Assembly (NCBI GenBank): GCA_963576735.1
Contig: OY755196.1
Coordinates: 10,211,912 to 10,275,911 of the forward strand
From: Bedellia somnulentella
Taxonomy: Eukaryota > Arthropoda > Insecta > Lepidoptera > Bedelliidae
DNA: 64,000 nt
Direction of reading: 5' to 3'
Both the position numbers and the translations under genes were made by a program. The number at the start of each line of letters is the position of its first letter. Position 1 is the stretch's first letter. The notes beneath the pieces were generated by a model that was not told the origin of the DNA, made no database searches, and worked only from the letters and a program-made list of their open reading frames with translations. Positions 53,159-62,309 of this stretch are shown one piece after another.

Positions 53159-53381
53159 CACTACCCCTTGCAACTACGGGTGTCGTAAGAGGCGGCTAAG
53201 GGTATTGGGTTTTTTAAAGTGATTTTTGGTCATTTCGGTTAGAGACCTAGCATCAGAAACATTTATTTTACAATCTTTTACCCACTCATTTTCCGAAAGT
53301 GTCTAAGGAATTTCTTACTCCGAAGCTCTGACTACTTTTTCAAGGGATTAATAGCCCTGTGTATATGTATGTGTGTGTGTT
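53159..53381 (+). repeat. SINE-A, slightly head-truncated
   Basis: 'tcactaccccttgcaactac' to 'gtatatgtatgtgtgtgtgt'. The first about 25 bp of the head are missing. Confidence 0.75.
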
Positions 53382-54056
53382 AGAAATATATAACAGTATT
53401 TTTCAGAACACATTTTTTTAATGGTTTTTAATAATTATTATTTTACACATTACAGATTATAATCTAAATACATCAGAAGCATCAACTAGAAACAAATAAT
53501 CCAGCATCATTGTATCTCAACAAGTAGTGAATGTCCAATGATGATGGCAGTAGCTATTGTTTTTCACTTTGTACGATCCTGACATGCATATCATTATAAT
53601 TAAACTTAAGATGGCGGTCTTATTTAGCACCATTTCTTTTTAAGGGCCTCCCCGCATTTTGCAGCTATTGCACTCAATCTTACGTCAAATTTACTAAGAG
53701 TGACAGGGACGGAAAAAACGCGCGCGCAGAATAAATGTAGTTTATTTAGTTTTATTGAATAACTATAATGTTTAAATGAAAAGTTAAACATCAAAGTTAC
53801 AGATCTTAAAGCTACGCGTATATAGACACATAATGAGTTCACATGTATGTTATGCCAGACGAGCCTATACGGTTTTTATGAAAACAAAGCATGTTCCAAT
53901 TCAATTTGTTTCATCATATTTTTCAACAAATTATTAAAATGTTAAACATCAAATTTTAACACCATGAACTAATCACCAACATATATTTTATTCATGTCAT
54001 GACATTTCCACCCACATTGACTCTATTTATATATTTCGCAATTTTTTTTTATACAT
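53382..54056. other. No gene seen
   Basis: A LINE-T scrap ('cactttgtacgatcctgaca') lies at about 53560-53585. The 72-codon minus frame at 53624-53842 has no recognised motif. Confidence 0.4.
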
Positions 54057-54276
54057 GTTGTTTAGTGTCGGCTTACATAGCACTACCCTATTTGTTCCGG
54101 TGGGTGTACGTAAGAGGCGACTATCGGTATTGGGACTTTTAAGGGATTTTTGGGCGATGCGGTTGGAGACCCATCACCAACAACCTTTATTTTTACCATC
54201 TTTTCCCCGCTCACATTTCCAAAAGTGGCTGAGGAATTTTGAATTTATAGCCGTGAGTATATGTATGTATGTATGT
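54057..54276 (+). repeat. SINE-A, internally deleted
   Basis: 'gttgtttagtgtcggcttac' to '(atgt)n'. It lacks the 'cctcagctctggctaccccttctaggg' stretch before 'atttatagccgtgag'. Confidence 0.8.
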
Positions 54277-54509
54277 GAATTCGCAATAAAATATCAAAAG
54301 GTCATTTTATTGACCGAATGAAAATACCTTTTACACCCTTAGGTGACATTACAGTCATTACTATAAATAAGTCATTTTTATTGGCTTATGGGGCAATTTA
54401 ATTTATGTTTTTTTACTCACTGTTGGAATTTGTATATAATTTATAGAACAGTTTCACTGAGTAGCATGTGGCGAGATACCTCATATATTTTTTAATACGT
54501 TTATCAACT

Positions 54510-54736
54510 TCCAAATGTGACTGAGGAGTAACTAGTTTAAAAGCTCAGTAGGGCAAGCACGAGCGGTGTTTAAACTAGTTATCGCGTGCGATAAAGCAGC
54601 CATCTCTTACGCACTTACTTAGTATCGTATACTGCCATCTCATTCTAACCGTTATCGTGTCGATAAAATAGCGCTCGTGCTTGCCCTACTGGCTACTCCT
54701 TCTTGAGATTTATGGCCGTGAGTATATGAATGTATG
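54510..54736 (+). repeat. SINE-A 3' fragment split by a MITE
   Basis: 'acttccaaatgtgactgagg' to 'aaagctc' on the left and 'ggctactccttcttgagatt' with 'ggccgtgagtatatg' on the right, interrupted at 54547-54690. Confidence 0.75.
54547..54690. mobile_element. Reference copy of the GGGCAAGCACGAGCG MITE
   Basis: 144 bp with matching ends AGTAGGGCAAGCACGAGCG and its inverse. The interior contains 'gtttaaactagttatcgcgt' and 'cttactta...gtatcgtata'. It is inserted in a SINE-A, which defines its outer limits. No coding capacity. Confidence 0.85.
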
Positions 54737-54756
54737 TAAGTTTAAGCTCAAAAGAG

Positions 54757-54925
54757 TTGGCTTAGAATAGCACTTACTCATTTATTTCTGCGGGTTTCGT
54801 AAGAGTTGATTTAGTGATTTGGGTTTTTAAGTGTATGTTCGGTGATATGACTCGAGAATTATCTCTAACTACCCTTTATTTTACAATCTCTCTACCACTT
54901 AACTTCCAAAAGTTTCTAAATCACA
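54757..54925 (+). repeat. SINE-A, decayed
   Basis: 'gagttggcttagaatagcac', 'ttcgtaagagttgatttagt', 'acttccaaaagtttctaaat'. Confidence 0.6.
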
Positions 54926-55297
54926 AATTCACCTTTAAAAAAGCACCTTTCAGATGTAAATGTAGAAACGAGAGTAAGCCAGTTATTACATATGTATATT
55001 TATAACATGTCCTACTAAGAAATAGACAGGAACAAAATAAAAATTGCACGTGACCGCTGACCGGATAGAGTTGTAAAATATTTAGAACGGGCACCTAAAT
55101 TTTGGTATGAAATTTTGAGATGACTTCAGCCGTTGTGTTTAAATTTATTATAAGTCTATGTTTTAAGACTGAATTTTTAGTGAATAGGTATTGTGTTCCT
55201 TGCTGAAAAGTTACACATTATGTAATAGATGACTGTTATTTCCTGGGTCGTTCTCAACTGATACGACATTTGCTTTTATTAAGATTCTCTTTAGTTT
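54926..55297. other. No gene seen
   Basis: No supported feature. Confidence 0.4.
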
Positions 55298-55755
55298 AAA
55301 TCTTTTTGTTCATGAAAACCTCATGTGGGGATTATTACTAATAAATAAAGGAAAGAATTTTTTTTTTTTTCGTTTTTTTCTTTTTTCCCCGCCTGTGTCG
55401 AAATTTTTCTTTCCTTTATTTATTCTTTAATTATTAGTAATAATCCCCACATGAGGTTTTCATGAACAAAAAGATTTAAATTATGTGATAGTTGGCGTTT
55501 TCAACATTTGCATTCTATCTGAAAAGATAGACAAGTGGCCTTTCGAATTAGGAATAATTCGGAGGTAGGAAACGCAAACACTACTTAAACGTGTAAAAGA
55601 AATAAAGGATAGAAGAATTTCGCACTGGCAGCCAACTGACACGGTAGCTCAGTTGGCAGAGCGTCGGGGCGTTTACCCGAGGTCGCGGGTTCGTTCCCAG
55701 CCTGTGTCGAAATTTTTCTTTCCTTCATTTATTCTTTAATTATTAGTAATTCTCT
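55298..55755. repeat. Second palindromic tRNA-like locus
   Basis: Arms at about 55298-55357 and 55403-55487 are inverted copies of a tail ending CCCCACATGAGGTTTTCATG. Further right, a plus-strand tRNA-like unit (55645-55718) has paired acceptor ends, D-stem GCTC/GAGC, a 5-bp anticodon stem TCGGG/CCCGA and B box GGGTTCGTTCC, followed by GAAATTTTTCTTTCC. The same family is at 38676-39022. The adjacent spacer (55600-55625) is the inverse of the spacer there. The base before the anticodon is C instead of U, which argues against a working tRNA. Confidence 0.65.
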
Positions 55756-55789
55756 TTAGTGTTGCGATTTTCCACCTTTCTTAACCCTT

Positions 55790-55880
55790 CAGCGGTTGAG
55801 AGGCGCCCGGGCAAGTCTGCTTATAATTATGAAATACCGTCAACGGTTGAGAGGCGCCCGGGCGCCTCTGTCGGAGCGTG
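55790..55880 (+). repeat. Short GC-rich direct repeat
   Basis: CGGTTGAGAGGCGCCCGGGC occurs at about 55792 and again at about 55845, with AT-rich sequence between. Function unknown. Confidence 0.6.
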
Positions 55881-55956
55881 CCACTTAAAACGTTATTTGT
55901 GGTAGTTATAAAGACATGTTTTGTATGGTGTATTGTAGCCTCCGGGATCGATGAAT

Positions 55957-56207
55957 GACATACATACATACATATACTCACGGCTATAAATCCCTAGAAG
56001 GGGTAGCCAGAGCTAAGGAACTTGAAGTTCCTCAGCCACTTTTGGAAGTTGCGTCGGGAAAAGATAGTGAAATAAAGGTTGTTGGTGATGGGTCTCCAAC
56101 CACATCGTCCAAAAATCCCTTAAAAGCCCCAATACCGTTAGTCGCCTCTTACGTACACCCACCGGAAGAAATGGGGTAGTGTTATTCTAAGCCGACACTA
56201 CACAGCA
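55957..56207 (-). repeat. SINE-A, full length, exact ends known
   Basis: Flanked by ATCGATGAAT (55947-55956 and 56208-56217). It shares the diagnostic variants of 45136 (CTTGAAGTTCCTCAG, GCGTCGGGAAAAGATAGTGA, CCAACCACATCG). The clean target duplication suggests a recent event. Confidence 0.9.
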
Positions 56208-56217
56208 ATCGATGAAT

Positions 56218-57009
56218 TATTTTAGCGGAAATACTAATTTAAACTTTTTAACGGTGTTCCTCGGAGGGGTTAATCAGTGTGAGTTCTTGATAGGGGGATG
56301 GCCCATCGCCACTATCCACATGAAAAAAACAGTCAAAAAACAAATTATTACCCAAACGTGTAGGTTTTATTACGATAATTTCTCTCACAAAACCTAACAA
56401 TACGACATATGACTAGTCATTCCTTGTTTCGGAGATATATTTCTCACCAAGGTTTGAAACGAACATTTTACTCGAATCTGAAATAACTATAAAACAATTC
56501 CAACTTCACTTACCCACAACATCAGAATCACATTTATTTCAACACTGCACTCAAAATAAAAGCTTTTTTCAGCTATTTCTGTTTAATATCAACCCAATAA
56601 CCGCGTCCATAAATTTCGATTTGATAAAACAGGAAAGAATCTACCACTTTCCTATCTCTCCATTCGAATACCCAGTTTTCCTTATTTGGGGATGTATGAG
56701 GATTTATGTCTTCTCTTTTATCTCACGCCTTTGCCAGCCCTATTGGAGATAATAAATGATATCCTTGACGCGTTTGGGGGTAGACAGCGATACTATTTAG
56801 TATTATTCTGATTGAGGTTTTGTGGGAGATAATATTTATGGGGACTGTCAACTAGAGTATTGTGTTTGTAGTTTTTGTGGATTTATTTTTGTTATGAACG
56901 GGAATGGAAAAATGTTTGGCATATTTGGGTAGGAATTCGAATCGTTGGGTAAATATACGATATGAAATTTACATCATAAACGAGATTAACAAACTGTTTA
57001 TTACAATCA
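56218..57009. other. Mostly featureless; possible SINE-M relic
   Basis: 'gttcctcggaggggttaatc' and 'gatagggggatggcccatcg' at about 56255-56315 weakly resemble reverse SINE-M. The rest is AT-rich without a supported exon. Confidence 0.4.
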
Positions 57010-57250
57010 CTAACATACACTCACGGCTTTTAATCGATAAACAAAATATTAGCCCTAGCTTAAAATTGCCAATGTCACAGCCACTTTTGTAAGTTTAGCA
57101 GGGAAAAGGTTGTAAAACAAAGGATGGTTTGTCATGAGTCTTTAGGCACATCGCCCACAACTTACGTAAGCTCTGAAACCTTAAATCACCTCTTTCGATA
57201 ATCACAGAAAGAAATAGGTAAGAGCTATTCTTACCCGACAAAATAACACA
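57010..57250 (-). repeat. SINE-A, decayed
   Basis: 'acatacactcacggctttta', 'tcacagccacttttgtaagt', 'cacatcgcccacaactt', 'taaatcacctctttcgataa'. Confidence 0.65.
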
Positions 57251-57492
57251 TCAATACCATACTCCACATGAAGAGCTACACGAAACAATTGAGTCTACTT
57301 TATCGATAAATTCCAACCGCGTTCCAGATTGGTCTGTCGATATTTATTCGATATCCTTCCAAGTCAATGTTGGTTTAGTCCCAACCCTAAACAAATAGCA
57401 ATGGTTGCTAGCTTGCAGATTTTATATCCGTATTTAGTCGAAGATTCTGTCTGAGTATTATTACTTGGTTTATGTACATGTGTGTATGTTTA

Positions 57493-57722
57493 GCTGTGTA
57501 GTGTCGGCTTAGAATAGCACTGCCCTATTTCTTCCGGTGGGTGTACGTAAGAGGCGACTAACGGTTTTGGGACTTTTAAGTGATTTTTGTGAAATGCGGT
57601 TGGAGACCCATCACCAACAACCTTTATTTTACCATCTTTTCCCTACGCATCTTCCAAAAGTGGCTGAGGTATTTCTAATTCTTTAGCTCTGGCTACCCCT
57701 TTTAGGGGATTTATTGTATGTT
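57493..57722 (+). repeat. SINE-A, tail lost
   Basis: 'agctgtgtagtgtcggctta' to 'accccttttaggggatttat', then a broken tail. Confidence 0.8.
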
Positions 57723-57839
57723 TATATTTTACCTTAAAATGTCACGGTACCAAAATCTTTCTTAGCTAAACTCACGGTTGTTTTTACATAACCTACATAA
57801 ATATACTTAAGCACAAGTAAAACGAATCAAAATAGTGGC

Positions 57840-57985
57840 CTAACGCCCGATTTCTGAATGGAGAATTTCAGCTGAGAACAACTTAAGTATCGTTCTGTCG
57901 CATTGAAATCTTAACAACTGAATGAGACAAAACGATACTTAAGTCGTTCTCAGCTTGAATACTCAATTCAGAAATCGGGCGTTAG
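57840..57985. mobile_element. 146-bp MITE with CTAACGCCCGATTTCTGAAT ends
   Basis: Inverted ends of about 20 bp are exact. Further inward, ACTTAAGTATCGTT and AACGATACTTAAGT are also inverted. The outer TAA/TTA fits a 3-bp-target family such as PIF/Harbinger, but the target duplication cannot be separated from the palindrome. Confidence 0.75.
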
Positions 57986-58239
57986 TCAATCCTTTAAGAC
58001 TGATGTATATTCTAGAGAAATGCTCGTCAAAATTAGTCCTGACATTTCAGAAATTAAGCCGCATATTTTACCATATAGTAAAAAGCAACTTTTTTCAACA
58101 TTACAGTCGCTTCAAATTTATTTATTTCTATGTCGAATGTATTAATAAGATATTAATGCAGCCGGTTTGTCATGAAAGCATACAAAATGCATAATATTGT
58201 ATAAATAGAAATTATTAGTATCATTTTTAGTATTTTATT
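57986..58239. other. No gene seen
   Basis: AT-rich; nothing supported. Confidence 0.4.
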
Positions 58240-58510
58240 GCCGTGTAGTGTCGGCTTTGCCGTGTAGTGTCGGCTTAGAATGACACTACCCCATTTCTAT
58301 CCGTGGGTGATCGTAAGAGGCCACTAAGGGTATAGGGGCTTTTTAAGTGATTTTTGGGCGATGTGGTTGGAGACCCGTCACCAAAAACATTTATTATTAC
58401 CATCTTTTCCCCAATCAACTTCCAAAAGTGGCTGAGGAATTTCTCATTCCAAAGCTCTGGCTACCCCGTTAAGGGATTTATAGCCGTGAGTAAATGTATG
58501 TATGTATGTA
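58240..58510 (+). repeat. SINE-A with a doubled head
   Basis: TGCCGTGTAGTGTCGGCTT is present twice in a row (58240 and 58258) before a full body of the GTGATCGTAAGAGG subfamily and an (ATGT)n tail. Confidence 0.82.
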
Positions 58511-58888
58511 TTAGTATCCTTATGAATACAGAAAGTTTCACAATTTTGAGTCGACACCAAATATTATACTGAATATAGTTTTATAAAAACGCAACTATTC
58601 CTTCCATTTGACTAGTTTTGTAAGTTTCGAAGTATCCAATGCATTTGTCGGTAACTAGATGGCGGTACTATCTTTGTAAAGAAATCTTTGACTTGAAAAC
58701 TTCATTTTCTACCACTCAGTATGCAAATGTACCAGAATGTTCGATTTTGCGCTTTTCTTACTTATATTTATGCGGAAAGTTTGACTGTTGAATTTATTAT
58801 TACCTACACAAAGTATGGAAAGAATTTTAAGTAGCTGTATGTTTATATATTTTATGCATTCGTTTATATAAAGATAGGTTACCACAAA
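58511..58888. other. No gene seen
   Basis: AT-rich; nothing supported. Confidence 0.4.
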
Positions 58889-59374
58889 AACCGTGTAGTG
58901 CCAAATGAGCCTCTTACGATCACCCGCGGGTAGAAATGGGGTAGTGCTATTCTAAGCCGACACTACACAGCAAAGCGACTAAGGATATAGGTGCTTTTGA
59001 AGCGATTTTTGGGCGATGTGGTTGGAGACCCATCACCAAAAACGTTTATTATTATCATCTTTTCCCCAATCAACTTCCAAAAGTGGCTGAGGAATTTATC
59101 ATTCCAAAACTCTGGCTACCCCGTTAAGGGATTTATAGCCGTGAGTATATGTATGTATGTATGCCAAATGAGGCGATGTCGTAAGAGGCGACTAAGGATA
59201 TGGGGCATTTTAAAGTGGTTTTTGCGCGATGCGGTTAGACACCCATCAACAACGATACTTTATTTCTACTATCTTGTCCCTATCAACTAACTTCCAAATG
59301 TGGCTGAGGAGTTTCCAGCTCTAAAGCTCTGGCTATCCCTTTTTGAGATTTATGGCCGTGAGTATATGTATGTA
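58889..59374 (+). repeat. Older SINE-A split by a younger one
   Basis: The head 'ccgtgtagtgccaaatgag' (58889-58909) continues at 59173 with 'gcgatgtcgtaagaggcgac' and runs to the tail 'ggccgtgagtatatgtatgt'. The middle is a nested SINE-A. Confidence 0.75.
58910..59161. repeat. Nested SINE-A with its 5' end inverted
   Basis: 58910-58975 is the SINE-A head in minus orientation (CCTCTTACGATCACCCGCGG to CACTACACAGC). 58976-59161 is the rest in plus orientation, resuming at 'gcgactaaggatatagg', where the head left off. TGCCAAATGAG flanks the whole (58899-58909 and 59162-59172). Confidence 0.85.
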
Positions 59375-59632
59375 AGTGTAATATAGAAATATGATCTGTC
59401 ATGTAATAACATCACCATTTAAGTTTAAAAGTAAAAGCTCTTTAACGCATAGCATGGCAAATGTCACAGGAATTCCTTTGCGCCCTTCAGCCCTAAAATG
59501 TGAATAAAACGAGTGACCACAACTATTATTGGCTACGTTTTAACAAGATACAAGAATGAAGATGGGGCTTCTAAAGTGGGGACGAATTTACATCGAGATT
59601 GGAATTGAAGAAGATATTGCATATATATTAAG
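59375..59632. other. No gene seen
   Basis: Nothing supported. Confidence 0.4.
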
Positions 59633-59965
59633 CGACATGATAGTCCAGTGGGTAGAACACCCGCCCGAAAATAGAAGGGCGTGAGTTCCAATCCTGGGTC
59701 GGACCTACACCAATTTGTCTTTTCTAAAGTCATATGTATGGTTAATTTATCATGGTTGTTACCGGTAAGGGAAAACATCGTGAGGAAACCCACATGGCTG
59801 AGTTGTACTTAGTCATCTGACAGTGTATTCGTACAAAACGGCGATAGGCCTAAGCAAAACGTGGGTACCTTCTCTGGACACTAGATAGCGCTGCCATGTG
59901 AGTTCGGAAGTATTGGTATCTATGCCAATCCCTTCGGGGATAAACGGCGTGAACGTTTATGTTTT
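59633..59965 (+). repeat. SINE-M, near full length
   Basis: tRNA head 'gacatgatagtccagtgggt', B-box-like 'gagttccaatcctgggtcgg', core 'gggaaaacatcgtgaggaaa', 3' hairpin 'tcccttcggggataaa'. It has a deletion after 'cgataggcct'. Confidence 0.88.
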
Positions 59966-60301
59966 ATGTTTATGATTTTAATAATTTAAAACTGTAATTT
60001 GTAATTAAAAAGAAATATCTTGTTAACCATAGTCAGTCGAAATACAATATAATAAAACATAAAAGATGCGAGCGTCGTGTTTGCGAGAGACATATTGCAG
60101 TTTAAGTCAACATTTATAAAGAAGCATATTGAAGATTTAATATCATCGCCAAAGTCAATAGTTAAACAATTTTATATGAAATGCAGGGTATTATTTATAT
60201 TTCTTAAATTTTATTTTAGTCGCTTATTTTGGTGGACATGAGAATGCTAAGACTTTTAATATAATATATTTAAAAGTCTTAATGTTATGTTATGTTATGA
60301 T

Positions 60302-60430
60302 GTACATACATACACTTATGCTATTAGTTCTTGGGGTAGACAGACGTAAACACGACGTAATTCCTCAGCTCTGTCTACCCCTTCTAGGGATTTATAGTCC
60401 TGAGTATATGCATGTATGTATGTATCATAC
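60302..60430. repeat. Opposed LINE/SINE tails
   Basis: A minus-oriented tail (60302-60345, 'ctattagttcttggggtaga') abuts a plus-oriented SINE-A tail (60358-60424). This is possibly another 5'-inverted insertion. Confidence 0.5.
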
Positions 60431-60478
60431 ACTGACATGAGTAAAACTATGTTACGTTCGGGATTGTTAAATAATATT

Positions 60479-60612
60479 ATGCGCACGACTATAAATGACA
60501 AAGAGATACTAGGTAGAGGGACGGTAGCTAGAGCTTCAGAAGTAGACATTTATTTGCCATTTTTGGAAGTTTAGTGGGGAAAAGATTGTAAAACAAAGGT
60601 TCCTGGAGGATA
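60479..60612 (-). repeat. SINE-A 3' half, decayed
   Basis: 'gcgcacgactataaatgaca', 'gtagctagagcttcagaagt', 'agtttagtggggaaaagatt'. Confidence 0.6.
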
Positions 60613-60619
60613 GGGTAGG

Positions 60620-60706
60620 AAAGAATGTAAATGAAACTCGGGAAATTTTACAAGATCGTTTACCTCTGTCTACCCCAAGAACTGATACCATAGTGTATGT
60701 ATGTAC
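60620..60706 (+). repeat. LINE-T 3' tail fragment
   Basis: 'aatgtaaatgaaactcggga', 'tacaagatcgtttacctctg', 'tctaccccaagaactgatac', 'catagtgtatgtatgta'. Confidence 0.6.
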
Positions 60707-61009
60707 ACCATAGTGCCCTGTCATTATTTCTTTGGCTGAAAAGGGTTAGGGATATACCAAATTGTGTGAGGTGATAAAAATTGAGAGAAAAGTCACAGAG
60801 CTTTTTTGTTCCCAAATAAAAAAAAAACTTACTTACAAGATCGACCAAAAAGGAGTCGTTTGTTCCCAAATACACTTACAAGTTCGACGGAAATGAAGGT
60901 GGTATATTTTTCAATCTAATTTTTAATTAATTGTCTGTTGTTTTAATTATTTTAAAAATAGCCTACTACAAATTAATTTCAGTGTCATTTTCGTCTTTTT
61001 CTATAATAG
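60707..61009. other. No gene; short direct repeat
   Basis: 'tttgttcccaaata' occurs at about 60808 and 60859, each followed by 'acttacaag(a/t)tcgac'. A small tandem duplication. Confidence 0.45.
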
Positions 61010-61165
61010 TTGTGTAGTATGTGTTTCGGCTTCGAATATCACTAACCTGCAACCGTAAAGGACAGTAAGCTAAAGGAGTCATAAGATGCGCCCTAAGGCT
61101 TTGGGCTTAACATATTAACTTGTGAAACTCTGGCTCCCCTTTTTTGAAATTTAAGTGTTAAGCAT
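61010..61165 (+). repeat. SINE-A, strongly decayed
   Basis: 'ttgtgtagtatgtgtttcgg', 'cttcgaatatcactaacctg', 'gaaactctggctcccctttt'. Ordered but weak matches. Confidence 0.45.
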
Positions 61166-61737
61166 GTAAAAATAGGTAAAAAATACAGTATATTTTTATG
61201 AATGGTTTTAAGTGCTATTCAGAAAATGATTTTTTTAATATAGTATGATAATATTAAAAATCAAATTTCTCTTCTCTTTCTTTTGCAAATAACTATTCCC
61301 ACACAATTCAATTTAATCAATTAACTGACATAAACAAAATAATGAAAATCCAAAACTTAACAGAACAGATTTTCACATAATCCCTCGATACTTAAACAAA
61401 ACATTGTACGAAAAACCCAAAATAACAGACAAAACAAAACTGACCCAAAAAACCACGAGACATTTATAAACTAGACAAGTAGGCGATTAGCCGACCACCG
61501 TACTTGACTGCAACACGGGTTATTTACTACTTAATATTATTTATGTCGCGAAAACTGGGCATTTTACAACTAGCCAGTTTTCATGCATTGCCTGTGGTAA
61601 TTTAAGCGCCATTTTTCATTTTGTAACATTATTTCGAACACTTAATTTTAACTGTGGCAATTCGAACCATGAATGTATGAATAATTAAAATTACATGCCA
61701 GTGTTTATATCGTTTATTCTATAATAATGACTATAGC
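61166..61737. other. No gene seen
   Basis: AT-rich with long A runs. No supported exon or element. Confidence 0.4.
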
Positions 61738-61887
61738 CGTGTAGTGTTGGTTAAAAATAAAACTACCCTAAATCTTCTATCGGTACATGGCGATTTTGAA
61801 TCTATAGCGAATGACCCTTACTCTTTTGAATTCTACCTCTCTCAACTTTCGAAAACGGCTGAATAATTTCTGATTCTGAAGCTCTGG

Positions 61888-62238
61888 TGGAAAGTAACGT
61901 TAGTAGAGGACGACCACGGAGGACACATTTAGACAAAAGGCAGGCGTCCGAAGCATGAAGAACCAAACTAAAGATTGGAGTATATAAACGAAGCCAGAGA
62001 GGTTTTCAAGTATTGTACAAAGTGGCGATCAATAGTCTCTGCTTATACCCTGTTGAAATGGAACGCAGGGTGCGTGTCAACCAACTGTCAATGTCACCGG
62101 TTCCAACCAAAACGTCACTTTTCCCGCGTATTTCATCTTGTGTGCCGCAACGTTTTTTTAGCTTCGAATATACTTATTAGTATCTAATTACAGTTTTTCA
62201 TTATACCCCAATGGGAAATAATGGCGTGAGTATATAAA
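61888..62238 (+). pseudogene. LINE-T insertion in the SINE-A
   Basis: Encodes N-V-S-R-G-R-P-R-R-T-H-L-D near its start, then frameshifted C-terminal sequence and a 'ccccaatgggaaataatggc' tail. TGAAGCTCTGG flanks it (61877-61887 and 62239-62249). It is itself interrupted at 62051-62200. Confidence 0.8.
62051..62200. mobile_element. 150-bp insert inside the LINE-T
   Basis: Flanked by TTATACCC on both sides (62043-62050 and 62201-62208). It starts TGTTGAAATGG and ends CAGTTTTTCA. There is no clear inverted end. An 8-bp target could be hAT-type or a small retroposon; I do not recognise the family. Confidence 0.55.
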
Positions 62239-62309
62239 TGAAGCTCTGGCTACCTCTTTTATGAGTTTAAAGCCGTGAGTATACGTATTTATGTAATCAT
62301 AATCCAAAC

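Larger units (their letters stand above)
61738..62295 (+). repeat. Decayed SINE-A interrupted by a LINE-T
   Basis: The head to 'ctgaagctctgg' (61738-61887) and tail 'aagctctggctacctctttt' to 'agccgtgagtatacg' (62241-62295) belong to one SINE-A. Confidence 0.7.

Noticed and set aside
53624..53842. 72-codon minus-strand open frame near a GC-richer patch
   Set aside because: No family signature or splice sites that I can support.
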